The notes under the pieces: generated by a model | What the model saw: only the letters and a program-made list of their open reading frames with translations | Told to the model about the DNA's origin: nothing | Databases searched by the model: none | Assembly: GCF_000332295.1 (NCBI RefSeq) | Contig: NZ_KB235930.1 | Coordinates: 2,561,395 to 2,625,394, forward strand | DNA length: 64,000 nt | Origin: Fortiea contorta PCC 7126 | GTDB lineage: Bacteria; Cyanobacteriota; Cyanobacteriia; Cyanobacteriales; Nostocaceae | Reading direction: 5' to 3' | Position numbers and translations under genes: made by a program | Shown: piece after piece, positions 26,861-35,651 of the stretch | Numbering within the stretch: the stretch's first letter is position 1 | Layout: each line of letters starts with the position of its first letter

Positions 26861-26930
26861 GCACACCTCTACCCTACCCTGATAGTACTGGGCACACTTT
26901 AGGATAGTATTGAGAGCGTTTCTGGAAAAA

Positions 26931-27137
26931 ATGAGCGAAAAAATAGCAGCAGTATTTGATGGGAAAGTGTTCTATCCTACAGAACCCATCGCCCTACCAG
27001 CACTCACCCGTGTGCGAATCACTGTAGAAATCTTGCCACCTGAGGAACAGGAAAGTGTATCGTTTTTAATGGCGGCGCGATCGCTCAAACTGCAGGGTTC
27101 TCCTAATTGGGCTGCCAATATAGACAAATATTCGTGA
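26931..27137 (+). CDS. Putative antitoxin (AF2212/VapB-like small protein)
   Basis: This 68-residue protein reads MSEKIAAVFDGKVFYPTEPI then LPALTRVRITVEIL. This matches the short beta-rich N-terminus of antitoxins that accompany PIN toxins in cyanobacteria, with a flexible C-terminal tail (LMAARSLKLQGSPNWAANIDKYS) that would fill the toxin site. ATG at 26931 is preferred to an upstream in-frame alternative start at 26910. It lies 16 bp upstream of a PIN-domain gene, which supports a toxin-antitoxin pair. Confidence 0.75.
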   Translation: MSEKIAAVFDGKVFYPTEPIALPALTRVRITVEILPPEEQESVSFLMAARSLKLQGSPNWAANIDKYS

Positions 27138-27153
27138 AGTCTGGATATTCTGC

Positions 27154-27588
27154 ATGAAGTCTGAGGTCTTTCTTGATACATCTTTTGCTATTGCCTTGTC
27201 AGCACCGTATGATGACTTGCATAAGCGAGCTGCTCAATGGGCTGGACTGATGGAAACCGCAGGAACACGCTTGGTGACGACACAAGCAGTGATGTTAGAA
27301 ATTGGTAATGCTTTGTCTAAACAACCCCACCGCCAGGGAGCAGTAATCTTATTAAATGCCCTAACTGCAGACTCGAAAGTAGAAATTGTGCCTTTATCAC
27401 AGCAACTGTATGACAGGGCTTTTCAGCTCTATTGTGAAAGGCTAGAGAAGGAATGGAGCCTCAAAGATTGTGTATCTTTTATTGTTATGCAATATAGTGG
27501 AATTACTGAAGCTTTGACGGCTAATGAGCATTTTCAGCAAGCAGGATTTCGCGCCTTGCTGCGAGAGGACACACCTAACAGTAATTAA
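27154..27588 (+). CDS. PIN-domain toxin (VapC-like)
   Basis: This 144-residue PIN ribonuclease fold protein has acidic site residues at D8 (VFLDTSFAIAL), E49 (VMLEIGNAL) and D105 (LKDCVSF). The usual fourth acidic position, normally Asp in an LTxDxHF-type motif, reads LTANEHFQQAGF, so the Asp is replaced by Asn with a Glu next to it. Three acidic residues usually suffice for metal binding, so activity is possible. It is paired with the antitoxin-like gene 16 bp upstream. Confidence 0.83.
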   Translation: MKSEVFLDTSFAIALSAPYDDLHKRAAQWAGLMETAGTRLVTTQAVMLEIGNALSKQPHRQGAVILLNALTADSKVEIVPLSQQLYDRAFQLYCERLEKEWSLKDCVSFIVMQYSGITEALTANEHFQQAGFRALLREDTPNSN

Positions 27589-27701
27589 CAGTTGATGAGT
27601 GTAGCTATTTTGGCAGATGTTCAAGGTGAACACAAATGCTCATGACAATTTCGATACAAATTTGTTAAGAATAGTTACAGTAGTCATAACATAAGGCAAT
27701 A

Positions 27702-29045
27702 TTGATGATGGCAAACTCCCTTGACAACCCGCCACCACATCAGGTAGTGATTATTGGCGGTGGCTTTGGTGGACTGTATGCGGCAAAAACCCTCGCCAAG
27801 GCGGCAGTCAATGTTACACTTATTGATCAGCGGAACTTCCATTTATTTCAGCCATTGTTGTATCAAGTAGCCACAGGGACGTTATCACCTGCGGATATTT
27901 CCTCACCCTTGCGAGCGGTATTAAATAAAAGTCAGAATACAAAGGTGTTGCTGGGTAAAGCGAATGATATTGACCCAGTAGCGCAAAAAGTTTTTGTCGG
28001 CGATGAAGAGATACCTTATGACACCTTAATTGTCGCCACAGGTGCAAAACATTCCTATTTTGGTAAAGATAATTGGGAAGAATTCGCCCCCGGTTTAAAA
28101 ACCGTGGAAGATGCAATAGAAATGCGGCGTCGAATTTTTACAGCATTTGAAGCTGCAGAGAAAGAAACTGATGCACTTAAACGTCAAGCTTGGTTAACTT
28201 TTGTCATTGTTGGTGGCGGCCCGACTGGGGTAGAATTAGCAGGTGCGATCGCAGAGCTAGCATACCAAACTCTGAAAGCAGATTTTCGCAATATCAACAC
28301 TTCAGAAGCTAAAATCATTCTTTTAGAAGGCATGGATCGCATTTTACCACCCTTCGTACCTGAATTATCACAATCAGCAGCGGCATCTCTGGAAAAATTG
28401 GGTGTAATTGTGCAGACAAAAGCACTGGTGACAGATATTCAAAACAATATTGTCACCATTAAACAAGAAGATGGAATCAAAGAAATTGCCTCAAAAACGA
28501 TATTATGGGCAGCAGGTGTGAAAGCTTCACCGATGGGACAAGTGTTAGCAGCGCGCACAAATGTGGAACTTGATCGGGCAGGACGAGTTATTGTTGAATC
28601 TGACTTAAGTATTCACGGTTATCCTGATATTTTTGTTATTGGCGACTTGGCTAATTTTTCTCATCAAAATGGTAAGCCTCTACCCGGCGTCGCGCCTGTA
28701 GCCAAACAGCAGGGACAATATGTGGCTACGCTAATTAAACAACGGCTTCAAGGTAATATTTTACCATTCTTTAGCTATGCAGATCGAGGGAGTTTAGCGA
28801 TGATTGGGCAAAATTTCGCCGTCGTAGATTTTGGTTTTATTCGCCTCACAGGTTTCCTAGCATGGCTATTTTGGCTAGTAATTCACATTTATTTTTTAAT
28901 AGAATTTGACAACAAATTAGTAGTCATAATTCAGTGGGCATGGAACTATTTTACTCGCAATCGTGGTGCTAGATTAATTACAGGAATTGACGGCAATAGC
29001 AATTATTATTCGCCTGATACGAATCAGCAAGCCGTTAAAGCTTAA
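27702..29045 (+). CDS. Type II NAD(P)H dehydrogenase (NDH-2 family)
   Basis: This 447-residue flavoprotein has two Rossmann motifs: FAD-binding VVIIGGGFGGLYAAKTLA near the N-terminus and NAD(P)-binding FVIVGGGPTGVELAGAIAEL at about 165. FVIGDLANFSHQNGKPLPGVAPVAKQQGQY marks the C-terminal FAD contact. A hydrophobic segment (FLAWLFWLVIHIYFLI, about 383-400) could dock to the membrane. The family oxidises NAD(P)H to quinone without proton pumping. Cyanobacteria have several paralogues, so no symbol is assigned. Confidence 0.9.
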   Translation: MMMANSLDNPPPHQVVIIGGGFGGLYAAKTLAKAAVNVTLIDQRNFHLFQPLLYQVATGTLSPADISSPLRAVLNKSQNTKVLLGKANDIDPVAQKVFVGDEEIPYDTLIVATGAKHSYFGKDNWEEFAPGLKTVEDAIEMRRRIFTAFEAAEKETDALKRQAWLTFVIVGGGPTGVELAGAIAELAYQTLKADFRNINTSEAKIILLEGMDRILPPFVPELSQSAAASLEKLGVIVQTKALVTDIQNNIVTIKQEDGIKEIASKTILWAAGVKASPMGQVLAARTNVELDRAGRVIVESDLSIHGYPDIFVIGDLANFSHQNGKPLPGVAPVAKQQGQYVATLIKQRLQGNILPFFSYADRGSLAMIGQNFAVVDFGFIRLTGFLAWLFWLVIHIYFLIEFDNKLVVIIQWAWNYFTRNRGARLITGIDGNSNYYSPDTNQQAVKA

Positions 29046-29067
29046 TCGGAGAAGTTTTTAAATACAA

Positions 29068-29106
29068 CTAAAAATACCCGATTTATTGACAAAATCGGGT
29101 ATTTTT
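29068..29106 (+). terminator. Rho-independent terminator of the NDH-2 gene
   Basis: Stem AAATACCCGATTT / AAATCGGGTATTT with an intervening loop is followed by T-rich sequence, just after the NDH-2 stop. Its symmetry (A-run on the other side) lets it also serve the convergent kinase gene at 29132. Confidence 0.9.
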
Positions 29107-29131
29107 ATATGGTTATTAACTGCTATAAATA

Positions 29132-30256
29132 TTATTTTAATTGTGACGGTAAATTAACAATAAATGTTGTACCAAATCCAACTTTACTCACAAAATAAAT
29201 TTCCCCACCATGCAAATCTACATAATTTTTGACAATCGCCAATCCTAAACCATTTCCTGGGATGTTATCTACATTGCTCCCTCTTTGGAAAGAATTGAAT
29301 AGGTTTTCTTGGTCAGCTTCAGGAATACCAATGCCTTCATCTTGAATTCGGAAAATCACTTCTCCTTGCACACAAAAAGTTTCCAAACATACTGTACCAC
29401 CGTGTGGTGAATATTTCACAGCGTTTAACAACAAATTCGTCAGAATATGACGCAACAATTTTTCATCTAAATAAGATATTTGTTTATTTTTGGTTAACAC
29501 TTGCAAACCGTGTTCGTCTTGCATAGTGAAGATGATATTATGGTGTTCACTAGCAGTTAATTTAATCTCAGTTATGAGATTGTTGCAAAAATTGTATAAG
29601 TCTATGGGCGCTGGATTAAACTGAGAAGCGACTATTTCTGATTTACCCATTGATAGTACATCATTTAATAAAGCGTCTAGGTGTTGGACAGAGTTTTGAA
29701 TATGATAAATATATTCAGTTTTTTTAGCTTCATTTAATTGATGGCTATAATTTATTAGCAATTCAGTGCAAGTAGAAATGTTATTCAAAGGGTTACGAAA
29801 CTCATGACTAACCATGGAAACGAAATTAGATTTGATTTGTCTATTTTCTTTTTCTTTTTGTAATGCTTCGCGCATTACCATTTCTGCTTGATGTTTGCTG
29901 AGAGCAATTTCAATAGTAGTAATTAATTGAGTTTCTGCAAAGGGTTTAAGTATATATCCAAATGGTTGTGTATGTTTTGCTTTTTGCATATTACTTACAT
30001 CGGAATATGCAGTTAGATAAACAATCGGTATATTCAAGCGAGAAGTAATTTCTGTAGCAGCTTCTATGCCGCTCATATTACCTTTTAACATGACATCCAT
30101 CAATACTAAATCGGGATGAAATTCTGTAGCATGAGCGATTGCTTGTTCCCCATAAGCAGCAATAGCAAGTACAGTATATCCTGATTTTTCTAGACAATTC
30201 TTGATATCAAAAGCGATAATTCTTTCGTCTTCAACAATCAAGATTTTTTCCCTCAT
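29132..30256 (-). CDS. Response regulator-histidine kinase hybrid
   Basis: This 374-residue protein has an N-terminal receiver (about 1-120, phospho-acceptor D54 in VLMDVML, K104 in YILKPF). A short linker leads to a HisKA dimerisation helix with H151 in MVSHEFRNPLNN and a HATPase_c domain (N box LTNLLLNAVKYSP, G boxes DEGIGIP and GNGLGLAIV). It is soluble, so it probably receives a phosphoryl group from another kinase and signals on. The gene lies 24 bp after the neighbouring sensor kinase gene, so the two form an operon and probably one pathway. Confidence 0.9.
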   Translation of the reverse strand: MREKILIVEDERIIAFDIKNCLEKSGYTVLAIAAYGEQAIAHATEFHPDLVLMDVMLKGNMSGIEAATEITSRLNIPIVYLTAYSDVSNMQKAKHTQPFGYILKPFAETQLITTIEIALSKHQAEMVMREALQKEKENRQIKSNFVSMVSHEFRNPLNNISTCTELLINYSHQLNEAKKTEYIYHIQNSVQHLDALLNDVLSMGKSEIVASQFNPAPIDLYNFCNNLITEIKLTASEHHNIIFTMQDEHGLQVLTKNKQISYLDEKLLRHILTNLLLNAVKYSPHGGTVCLETFCVQGEVIFRIQDEGIGIPEADQENLFNSFQRGSNVDNIPGNGLGLAIVKNYVDLHGGEIYFVSKVGFGTTFIVNLPSQLK

Positions 30257-30280
30257 TTTGATTACTCTCTATTTTGGCTT

Positions 30281-31933
30281 TTAGAAGCTAATTTTAAAAA
30301 CTGTTCCTACTGGATTAAATGTAATACTACCCTCCAATTGTTCTACTAAATTCCAGACTAATTGTAAGCCGAGTGACTGATTTTTGTAGTAGTCTATATC
30401 TTTTGGCAATCCTATGCCATTATCGCTAATACTTAAAGAGTATTTATCTGTATATAATTTGGAAAAATTTACATATATATCGCCTTGCTCTCGGTTATTA
30501 AAAGCGTGTTTTAGAGCATTGGAAATTAATTCATTAATAATTAATCCACAGGGAATAGCTGTATCTATTTTTAAGGAAAATTTCTCGATTTCTAAATGAA
30601 TTTGAATATTTGGCTTAACACCATAAGAACAAATTAAATTATTAGTTAATTTCTCGATATAATCAGCAACTTCTATTTTTGCTAGGTCATGAGATTGATA
30701 TAAATTTTCATGAATCATGGCCATAGCTCGAACTCGATTCTGGCTATCTTGAAAAATATCAATGGCTTTTTCGTCATTAATATATCTAGCTTGGAGACGT
30801 AATAAACTAGATATCACCTGTAAATTATTTTTGACACGATGATGAATTTCTTTTAATAATACTTCTTTTTCTTTGAGAGATGATTTAAGTTTGTTTTCTG
30901 CTTGTTTACGAGCAATAATATTACTTTCAGTAATGTTACGAATAATCATGATAATTTGCTTTTGGTTTGATAGGATCAATCGAGCTTCAAAGCTTTTTTC
31001 TCCTGCTGTTGTTGGCAAGGAATATTCAATGGCTACCAAAGATTTTGTTTGGTTTAGTTGTACAATGGCTTCCTGAAGTTCGTGCCCAACTTGAATTGGC
31101 ATAATATCTTGTATATGTCTACCGATGAATGATGCAGATGGTAAGTAAAATTCAGCAGTTTCGCTAGTATGGTAGCTCAGAATTATCCCATTATTGTCGA
31201 GTCGAAAATAAACGTCAGAAAAAGCTTGAAAAAGTTCTTGTAATTCAGAGTTTGTAAGTAATAATTCTACGTGATTTACTGGGCAATCGCTTATTTTTTC
31301 TGTCGATACTTGTTGTAGTTTTATAGATTGTTCTGGAGCTTGATTAACTTGTTTAGCTAACTCGGCTTCTGCTTTTTTTAATGCTAGCTCTAATGAGCAA
31401 CGTTGAGCAATTTCTAATTCTAATTGTTGTCTGGTTTGCAAAAGTTCTTTTTGTAATTTTACTGTCAAATTTTCTGGTATCACCGCACATGAAAATTGTT
31501 TCATATTATTCGCGATCGCTAAATAATGTATACCAGAATGACACATCATATTTAACTTTGCATTTACATCAAAGGCTTGCTCTAAGGTAGTTAGAGGCTT
31601 TTTGATTATGTCCATGGTTTTTAAAGATACTAACTTTGTGCTAAATTGATTTAACTGTAGCAAATTGGCATTGTTGAATATACTTAATATCTGCGGTTTT
31701 CCTAAAATAACAATATAATTGATAGGCTGATTTTTTCGATTAATAATGACGTTATATTTGGTATTAATTAAGCTAGATATAGTTAATTTTAATTGATGCA
31801 CGCTTTGATTCAATTCATCTTCTATCTCAACGCTATTACATATATTTTGCCAGCACATAACATTTTTTCTTAGTACCGTGTGGTGAAGAAAAATCAATAC
31901 ATAATTATGAATTATATACTTGAAGATGGGCAT
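30281..31933 (-). CDS. PAS-domain sensor histidine kinase (HisKA_2 type)
   Basis: This is a protein of up to 550 residues. The N-terminal 150 residues look like a CBS-domain pair (weak call). A coiled coil (155-200) and a PAS domain (about 228-335) follow, then HisKA_2 with EIHHRVKNNLQVISSLLRLQ (H364/H365) and HATPase_c (NELISNALKHAF, DNGIGLP). HisKA_2 kinases usually phosphorylate separate regulators; the hybrid encoded 24 bp downstream is the natural partner. No membrane segment is evident. An internal ATG at 31858 is an alternative start. Confidence 0.87.
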   Translation of the reverse strand: MPIFKYIIHNYVLIFLHHTVLRKNVMCWQNICNSVEIEDELNQSVHQLKLTISSLINTKYNVIINRKNQPINYIVILGKPQILSIFNNANLLQLNQFSTKLVSLKTMDIIKKPLTTLEQAFDVNAKLNMMCHSGIHYLAIANNMKQFSCAVIPENLTVKLQKELLQTRQQLELEIAQRCSLELALKKAEAELAKQVNQAPEQSIKLQQVSTEKISDCPVNHVELLLTNSELQELFQAFSDVYFRLDNNGIILSYHTSETAEFYLPSASFIGRHIQDIMPIQVGHELQEAIVQLNQTKSLVAIEYSLPTTAGEKSFEARLILSNQKQIIMIIRNITESNIIARKQAENKLKSSLKEKEVLLKEIHHRVKNNLQVISSLLRLQARYINDEKAIDIFQDSQNRVRAMAMIHENLYQSHDLAKIEVADYIEKLTNNLICSYGVKPNIQIHLEIEKFSLKIDTAIPCGLIINELISNALKHAFNNREQGDIYVNFSKLYTDKYSLSISDNGIGLPKDIDYYKNQSLGLQLVWNLVEQLEGSITFNPVGTVFKISF

Positions 31934-32711
31934 AGCGGCAATCTCTAAAGACTACATTAATGCTGTGAATAACATTACTGAAAACAATATAAAAATGACA
32001 ATTAGTAGGCTAAGATAATTAACCATGAAATATCTAATTAAATTGCTAAATATTATGTAAGCAACGTGCAATTTTTCCCTGATTTACTGATTTCTCGTAC
32101 CAGAAAAACTGAGTGCACGGGAAAATCAAAAAAAGGCTAAAATCACTTTTGATAATGTGCCATCTATATTCTTGACACCGCTCCCAGATTTTGTAGATTC
32201 AATTACCCTAAAATAGGGACTGGAGAGTTGAAACAAATAAAAAAGCGATGAAATATTTTTGATAGTTTATGTCTTGACCCCAACATCCCGGCAGAATTCT
32301 CTACTACCCAGAGCGTTACCTCTATATGATCGCCAGCGTGGGATGATAACAAACTTAACTGTGTAAATTTGATGACAAATTAGTAACATTGCTACCCTGG
32401 TAAATCAAGTCTAGGTTTTTTTGGCTGTATAACTTTAAAATTGCCAAATTAGCTCAAAAAAACTGGAGTTCATCAGTTTTCTGTAGCTAGATTAAGTCAT
32501 AATTAATTAGATTACCTCGTGGTTTTTACTTAAATAAAGCGTGGCATTTATAAAGTTTTTTTTAACAAAGTAAACCTTAGTTACTGTACTCAGGGTATTA
32601 ACTGAGAGATTGAGAAGACTTTGCCAATGAATGCCGAGACTAACTGGGTACTGGGCGCTTTTTTGGTAAAGTTAACCAGTAAATTAGATGTAGGGCGTAA
32701 AAAATAAACTG
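31934..32711. other. Long intergenic region between kinase operon and glcE
   Basis: These 778 bp separate divergent genes. The sequence is AT-rich with no convincing gene, tRNA or riboswitch. It must hold promoters for both the signalling operon and glcE. Confidence 0.5.
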
Positions 32712-33998
32712 ATGAAAGCGATCGCTTCTTGTCTTGCATCTATAGTGAGTGAAGAAAATGGCGTGTGTCTGTGGGAAAGCATTGAACCCAGTCACCAACA
32801 ACGTATCCAACAAGCCATAGCTCCTGGAAACACTCCCAGTTGTATCGTCTATCCCTCGACCCCAGAACAACTAGCTGCAGTTATCGCCGCCGCACACCAT
32901 CACAACTGGCGCGTCCTTCCTTGCGGCAACAGTAGTAAAATTAATTGGGGAGGTGTAACCATCGGCGCGGAAGTGGTGGTGAGCACCGAACGCATCAACC
33001 GATTGATTGCACACGCTGTTGGTGACTTGACTGTTACAGTAGAAGCTGGGATGAAATTCTCTCAACTCCAGGCTATTTTGGCAGAACATCGACAATTTCT
33101 GGCTCTCGACCCCGCCATGCCAGCATCAGCCACCATTGGTGGTATCGTAGCTACAGGTGACACAGGTTCCTTCAGACAACGCTATGGCAGTGTACGTGAC
33201 CAACTCCTAGGAATCACCTTTGTACGTGCTGATGGACAAATCGCCAAAGCCGGAGGAAGAGTTGTCAAAAATGTGGCTGGATATGACTTGATGAAGTTGT
33301 TTACAGGTTCTCATGGCACATTAGGTGTAATCAGTCAAGTAACTTTTCGAGTTTATCCACAGCAAGCAACTTCAGGAACAGTAGTACTCACCGGTGAAGC
33401 GGACGCCATATCTCAAGCTGCAGCTACTCTCCGGAATTCAGCATTAACACCAACCCAAGCCGATTTACTATCAACTAAATTAGTCTCTACCTTAGAATTG
33501 GGTAAAGGACTAGGATTAATTACCCGGTTTCAAAATATTAGCGAAAGCGTCAAAGAACAAAGCAACCGACTTTTACAAGTAGGAGAAAAATTGGGTTTAA
33601 ATGGGGCGTTTTATGGAGATGCGGAGGAAGCTAATTTATGGCAAAGATTACCAGAACAAATCCACTCTGCTAACACAGAATCTGTAATTACATGCAAAAT
33701 AGGAATATTACCCACTGCATCCGTCGAGCTTTTGCAGCAGGTAGAAATAGGGTTAATTCACATGAGCAGTGGTTTAGGTTGGTTACAATTTTCTCATCTT
33801 GATCAAGCTTTACAAGTCCGTAGTATCTGCGAAAAATCTGGTGGTTTTTTATCTATTTTGACAGCACCTATCGCAGTTAAACAAAAAATCGATATTTGGG
33901 GATACCCTGGTAACGCTCTCCAGTTGATGCGCGATATTAAGAAACAGTTTGACAGCAATAATATATTTAGTCCTGGTCGTTTTGTGGGCGGGATTTGA
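32712..33998 (+). CDS. glcE: Glycolate oxidase FAD-binding subunit GlcE
   Basis: This 428-residue FAD-linked oxidoreductase has the PCMH-type FAD-binding domain (about 45-220). It shows VLPCGNSSKINWGG, LDPAMPASATIGGIVATGDTG and KAGGRVVKNVAGYDLMKLFTGSHGTLGVI, the last being a typical GlcD/GlcE block. It should work with GlcF and a GlcD partner to oxidise photorespiratory glycolate to glyoxylate. glcF follows 58 bp after its stop. The GlcD subunit is not in the window. Confidence 0.88.
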   Translation: MKAIASCLASIVSEENGVCLWESIEPSHQQRIQQAIAPGNTPSCIVYPSTPEQLAAVIAAAHHHNWRVLPCGNSSKINWGGVTIGAEVVVSTERINRLIAHAVGDLTVTVEAGMKFSQLQAILAEHRQFLALDPAMPASATIGGIVATGDTGSFRQRYGSVRDQLLGITFVRADGQIAKAGGRVVKNVAGYDLMKLFTGSHGTLGVISQVTFRVYPQQATSGTVVLTGEADAISQAAATLRNSALTPTQADLLSTKLVSTLELGKGLGLITRFQNISESVKEQSNRLLQVGEKLGLNGAFYGDAEEANLWQRLPEQIHSANTESVITCKIGILPTASVELLQQVEIGLIHMSSGLGWLQFSHLDQALQVRSICEKSGGFLSILTAPIAVKQKIDIWGYPGNALQLMRDIKKQFDSNNIFSPGRFVGGI

Positions 33999-34056
33999 AA
34001 CCAAAAACTGCACAGATGCTAAGAACTTGCACAGGAACAGGGGAGAACAAATAATT

Positions 34057-35412
34057 ATGCAAATTGTCAATAATTCTCTAAATAATACGGCAAATGTGAA
34101 AAATTTATCAGGCTTTGATGAGCACCATCCACCAGATCCCAAATTGATTGATACTTGTGTGCATTGCGGGTTTTGTCTTTCGACTTGTCCCAGTTATCGG
34201 GTGTTAGGAAAAGAGATGGATTCCCCCAGAGGACGTATCTATTTAATGGACGCAATTAATGAAGGGGAAATTGCACTGAATACAGCCACAACTGAGCATT
34301 TTGATTCTTGTTTGGGTTGTTTAGCTTGCGTGACAACTTGTCCTTCTGGTGTGCAATACGACAAGTTAATTTCAGCGACCCGTCACCAAGTAACTCGCAA
34401 TTACCCTCGTACTTTACCTGATAAATTGTTTCGTCAACTGATATTTTCTCTGTTTCCTTATCCTCGCCTTTTAAGAGTTTTACTCGTACCATTGTTGGTT
34501 TATCAAAAACTGGGCTTTTCTAAATTTTTTCGCGCCACAGGGTTACTCAATAAACTATCTCCCCGATTGGGAGCGATGGAGTCAATTTTACCGGAAGTTA
34601 CTCTCGAATCATTTCAAGATAATTTGCCTACTATTATTCCCGCTCAAGGTAAGCAGCGCTACCGCGTTGGGGTGATTTTAGGATGTGTGCAAAGATTGTT
34701 TTTTTCTCCAGTGAATGAAGCGACGGTGAGAGTATTGACAGCGAATGGTTGTGAAGTCGTGATTCCTCAATCTCAAGGTTGCTGTGCGGCGCTTCCAGAA
34801 CACCAAGGACAAACACAACAAGCGCAATCTTTAGCCAAGCAGATGATTGATAGTTTCGCAGATACTAATGTGGATTTTGTGATTATCAATGCCGCTGGTT
34901 GTGGTCATACTTTAAAAGAGTATGGTCATATTTTAGCAGATGACCCAGAATATCGAGAAAAAGCTGAGAATTTTGCTGCCAAAGTTAAAGACGCTCAAGA
35001 GTTTTTAGCATCTGTGGGATTAACAACCAAACTATCACCATTAACTGACAAACCTGTGAATTTAGTTTATCAAGATGCTTGTCATTTATTGCATGGACAA
35101 AAGATTAGTGTCCAACCGCGTCAATTGTTGCGACAAATTCCTGGCTTAACTCTTAAAGAACCAATGGACGCAGCGTTGTGTTGTGGAAGCGCAGGTGTTT
35201 ATAATATGCTGCAACCAGAAGTTGCTGAAGAATTGGGTCAGCAAAAAGTGCAGAATTTATTAAATACTGGTGCTGAGTTAATTGCTTCTGCAAATCCCGG
35301 TTGTACCTTACAAATCACCAAACATTTAAAATTGCAAGGTCACGATATAAGTGTGATACATCCCATGGAATTATTAGATTATTCAATTCGTGGTGTAAAG
35401 TTGAAAATCTAG
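34057..35412 (+). CDS. glcF: Glycolate oxidase iron-sulfur subunit GlcF
   Basis: This is a protein of about 451 residues with two 4Fe-4S motifs: CVHCGFCLSTCPSY and CLGCLACVTTCPSG, in the first 100 residues. Two CCG-type domains follow (GCCAALPEHQGQ and ALCCGSAGVYN), which bind further cofactor or contact partners. It passes electrons from GlcD/E to the quinone pool. ATG at 34057 is chosen because the 36 upstream in-frame codons overlap glcE and lack family similarity. Confidence 0.9.
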   Translation: MQIVNNSLNNTANVKNLSGFDEHHPPDPKLIDTCVHCGFCLSTCPSYRVLGKEMDSPRGRIYLMDAINEGEIALNTATTEHFDSCLGCLACVTTCPSGVQYDKLISATRHQVTRNYPRTLPDKLFRQLIFSLFPYPRLLRVLLVPLLVYQKLGFSKFFRATGLLNKLSPRLGAMESILPEVTLESFQDNLPTIIPAQGKQRYRVGVILGCVQRLFFSPVNEATVRVLTANGCEVVIPQSQGCCAALPEHQGQTQQAQSLAKQMIDSFADTNVDFVIINAAGCGHTLKEYGHILADDPEYREKAENFAAKVKDAQEFLASVGLTTKLSPLTDKPVNLVYQDACHLLHGQKISVQPRQLLRQIPGLTLKEPMDAALCCGSAGVYNMLQPEVAEELGQQKVQNLLNTGAELIASANPGCTLQITKHLKLQGHDISVIHPMELLDYSIRGVKLKI

Positions 35413-35458
35413 ATATGCACCGTCAACTGTGTGCGCCCTTCCAGTAAAATAAGGTGAT

Positions 35459-35644
35459 ATGAATTGGGTTGACGTGGAAAAATCTATGAGTCGCAAACCA
35501 CACTCAACTAAATTATGGATATGGAGTGCTGTAGGCTTGATTATCACTAACTTAGTTGTAGTTGGGATTGTAGCGTTTTTGATTCACAGAGATAGTGTCC
35601 AATATCGTCCGAGTCAATCTCCCAACGAGCAAAAACAACTATAA
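35459..35644 (+). CDS. Small single-pass membrane protein, unknown
   Basis: This 61-residue protein has one clear membrane helix (about residues 20-43, LWIWSAVGLIITNLVVVGIVAFLI), a basic N-terminal side and a polar C-terminus. It lies 46 bp after glcF and ends 8 bp from the convergent kinase gene. I do not recognise the family; coding status rests on the good hydrophobic profile and clean packing. Confidence 0.5.
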   Translation: MNWVDVEKSMSRKPHSTKLWIWSAVGLIITNLVVVGIVAFLIHRDSVQYRPSQSPNEQKQL

Positions 35645-35651
35645 TTACAAT

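Larger units (their letters stand above)
26530..26880 (+). ncRNA. Group II intron-like structured RNA remnant (interrupted)
   Basis: The segment GTGTGCGGTGAAAGTCGCA with flanking GCACGG pairing resembles the conserved helix found near the ORF region of bacterial group II introns. No reverse transcriptase remains. Removing the MITE at 26659-26851 and one copy of its target duplication joins AGGGGTGATGCAGTAA to TGCACACCTCT. The join forms a long hairpin (AGGGGTG with CACCTCT, TGCA with TGCA, loop GTAA), which supports a structured RNA here before the insertion. Boundaries are approximate. Confidence 0.45.
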
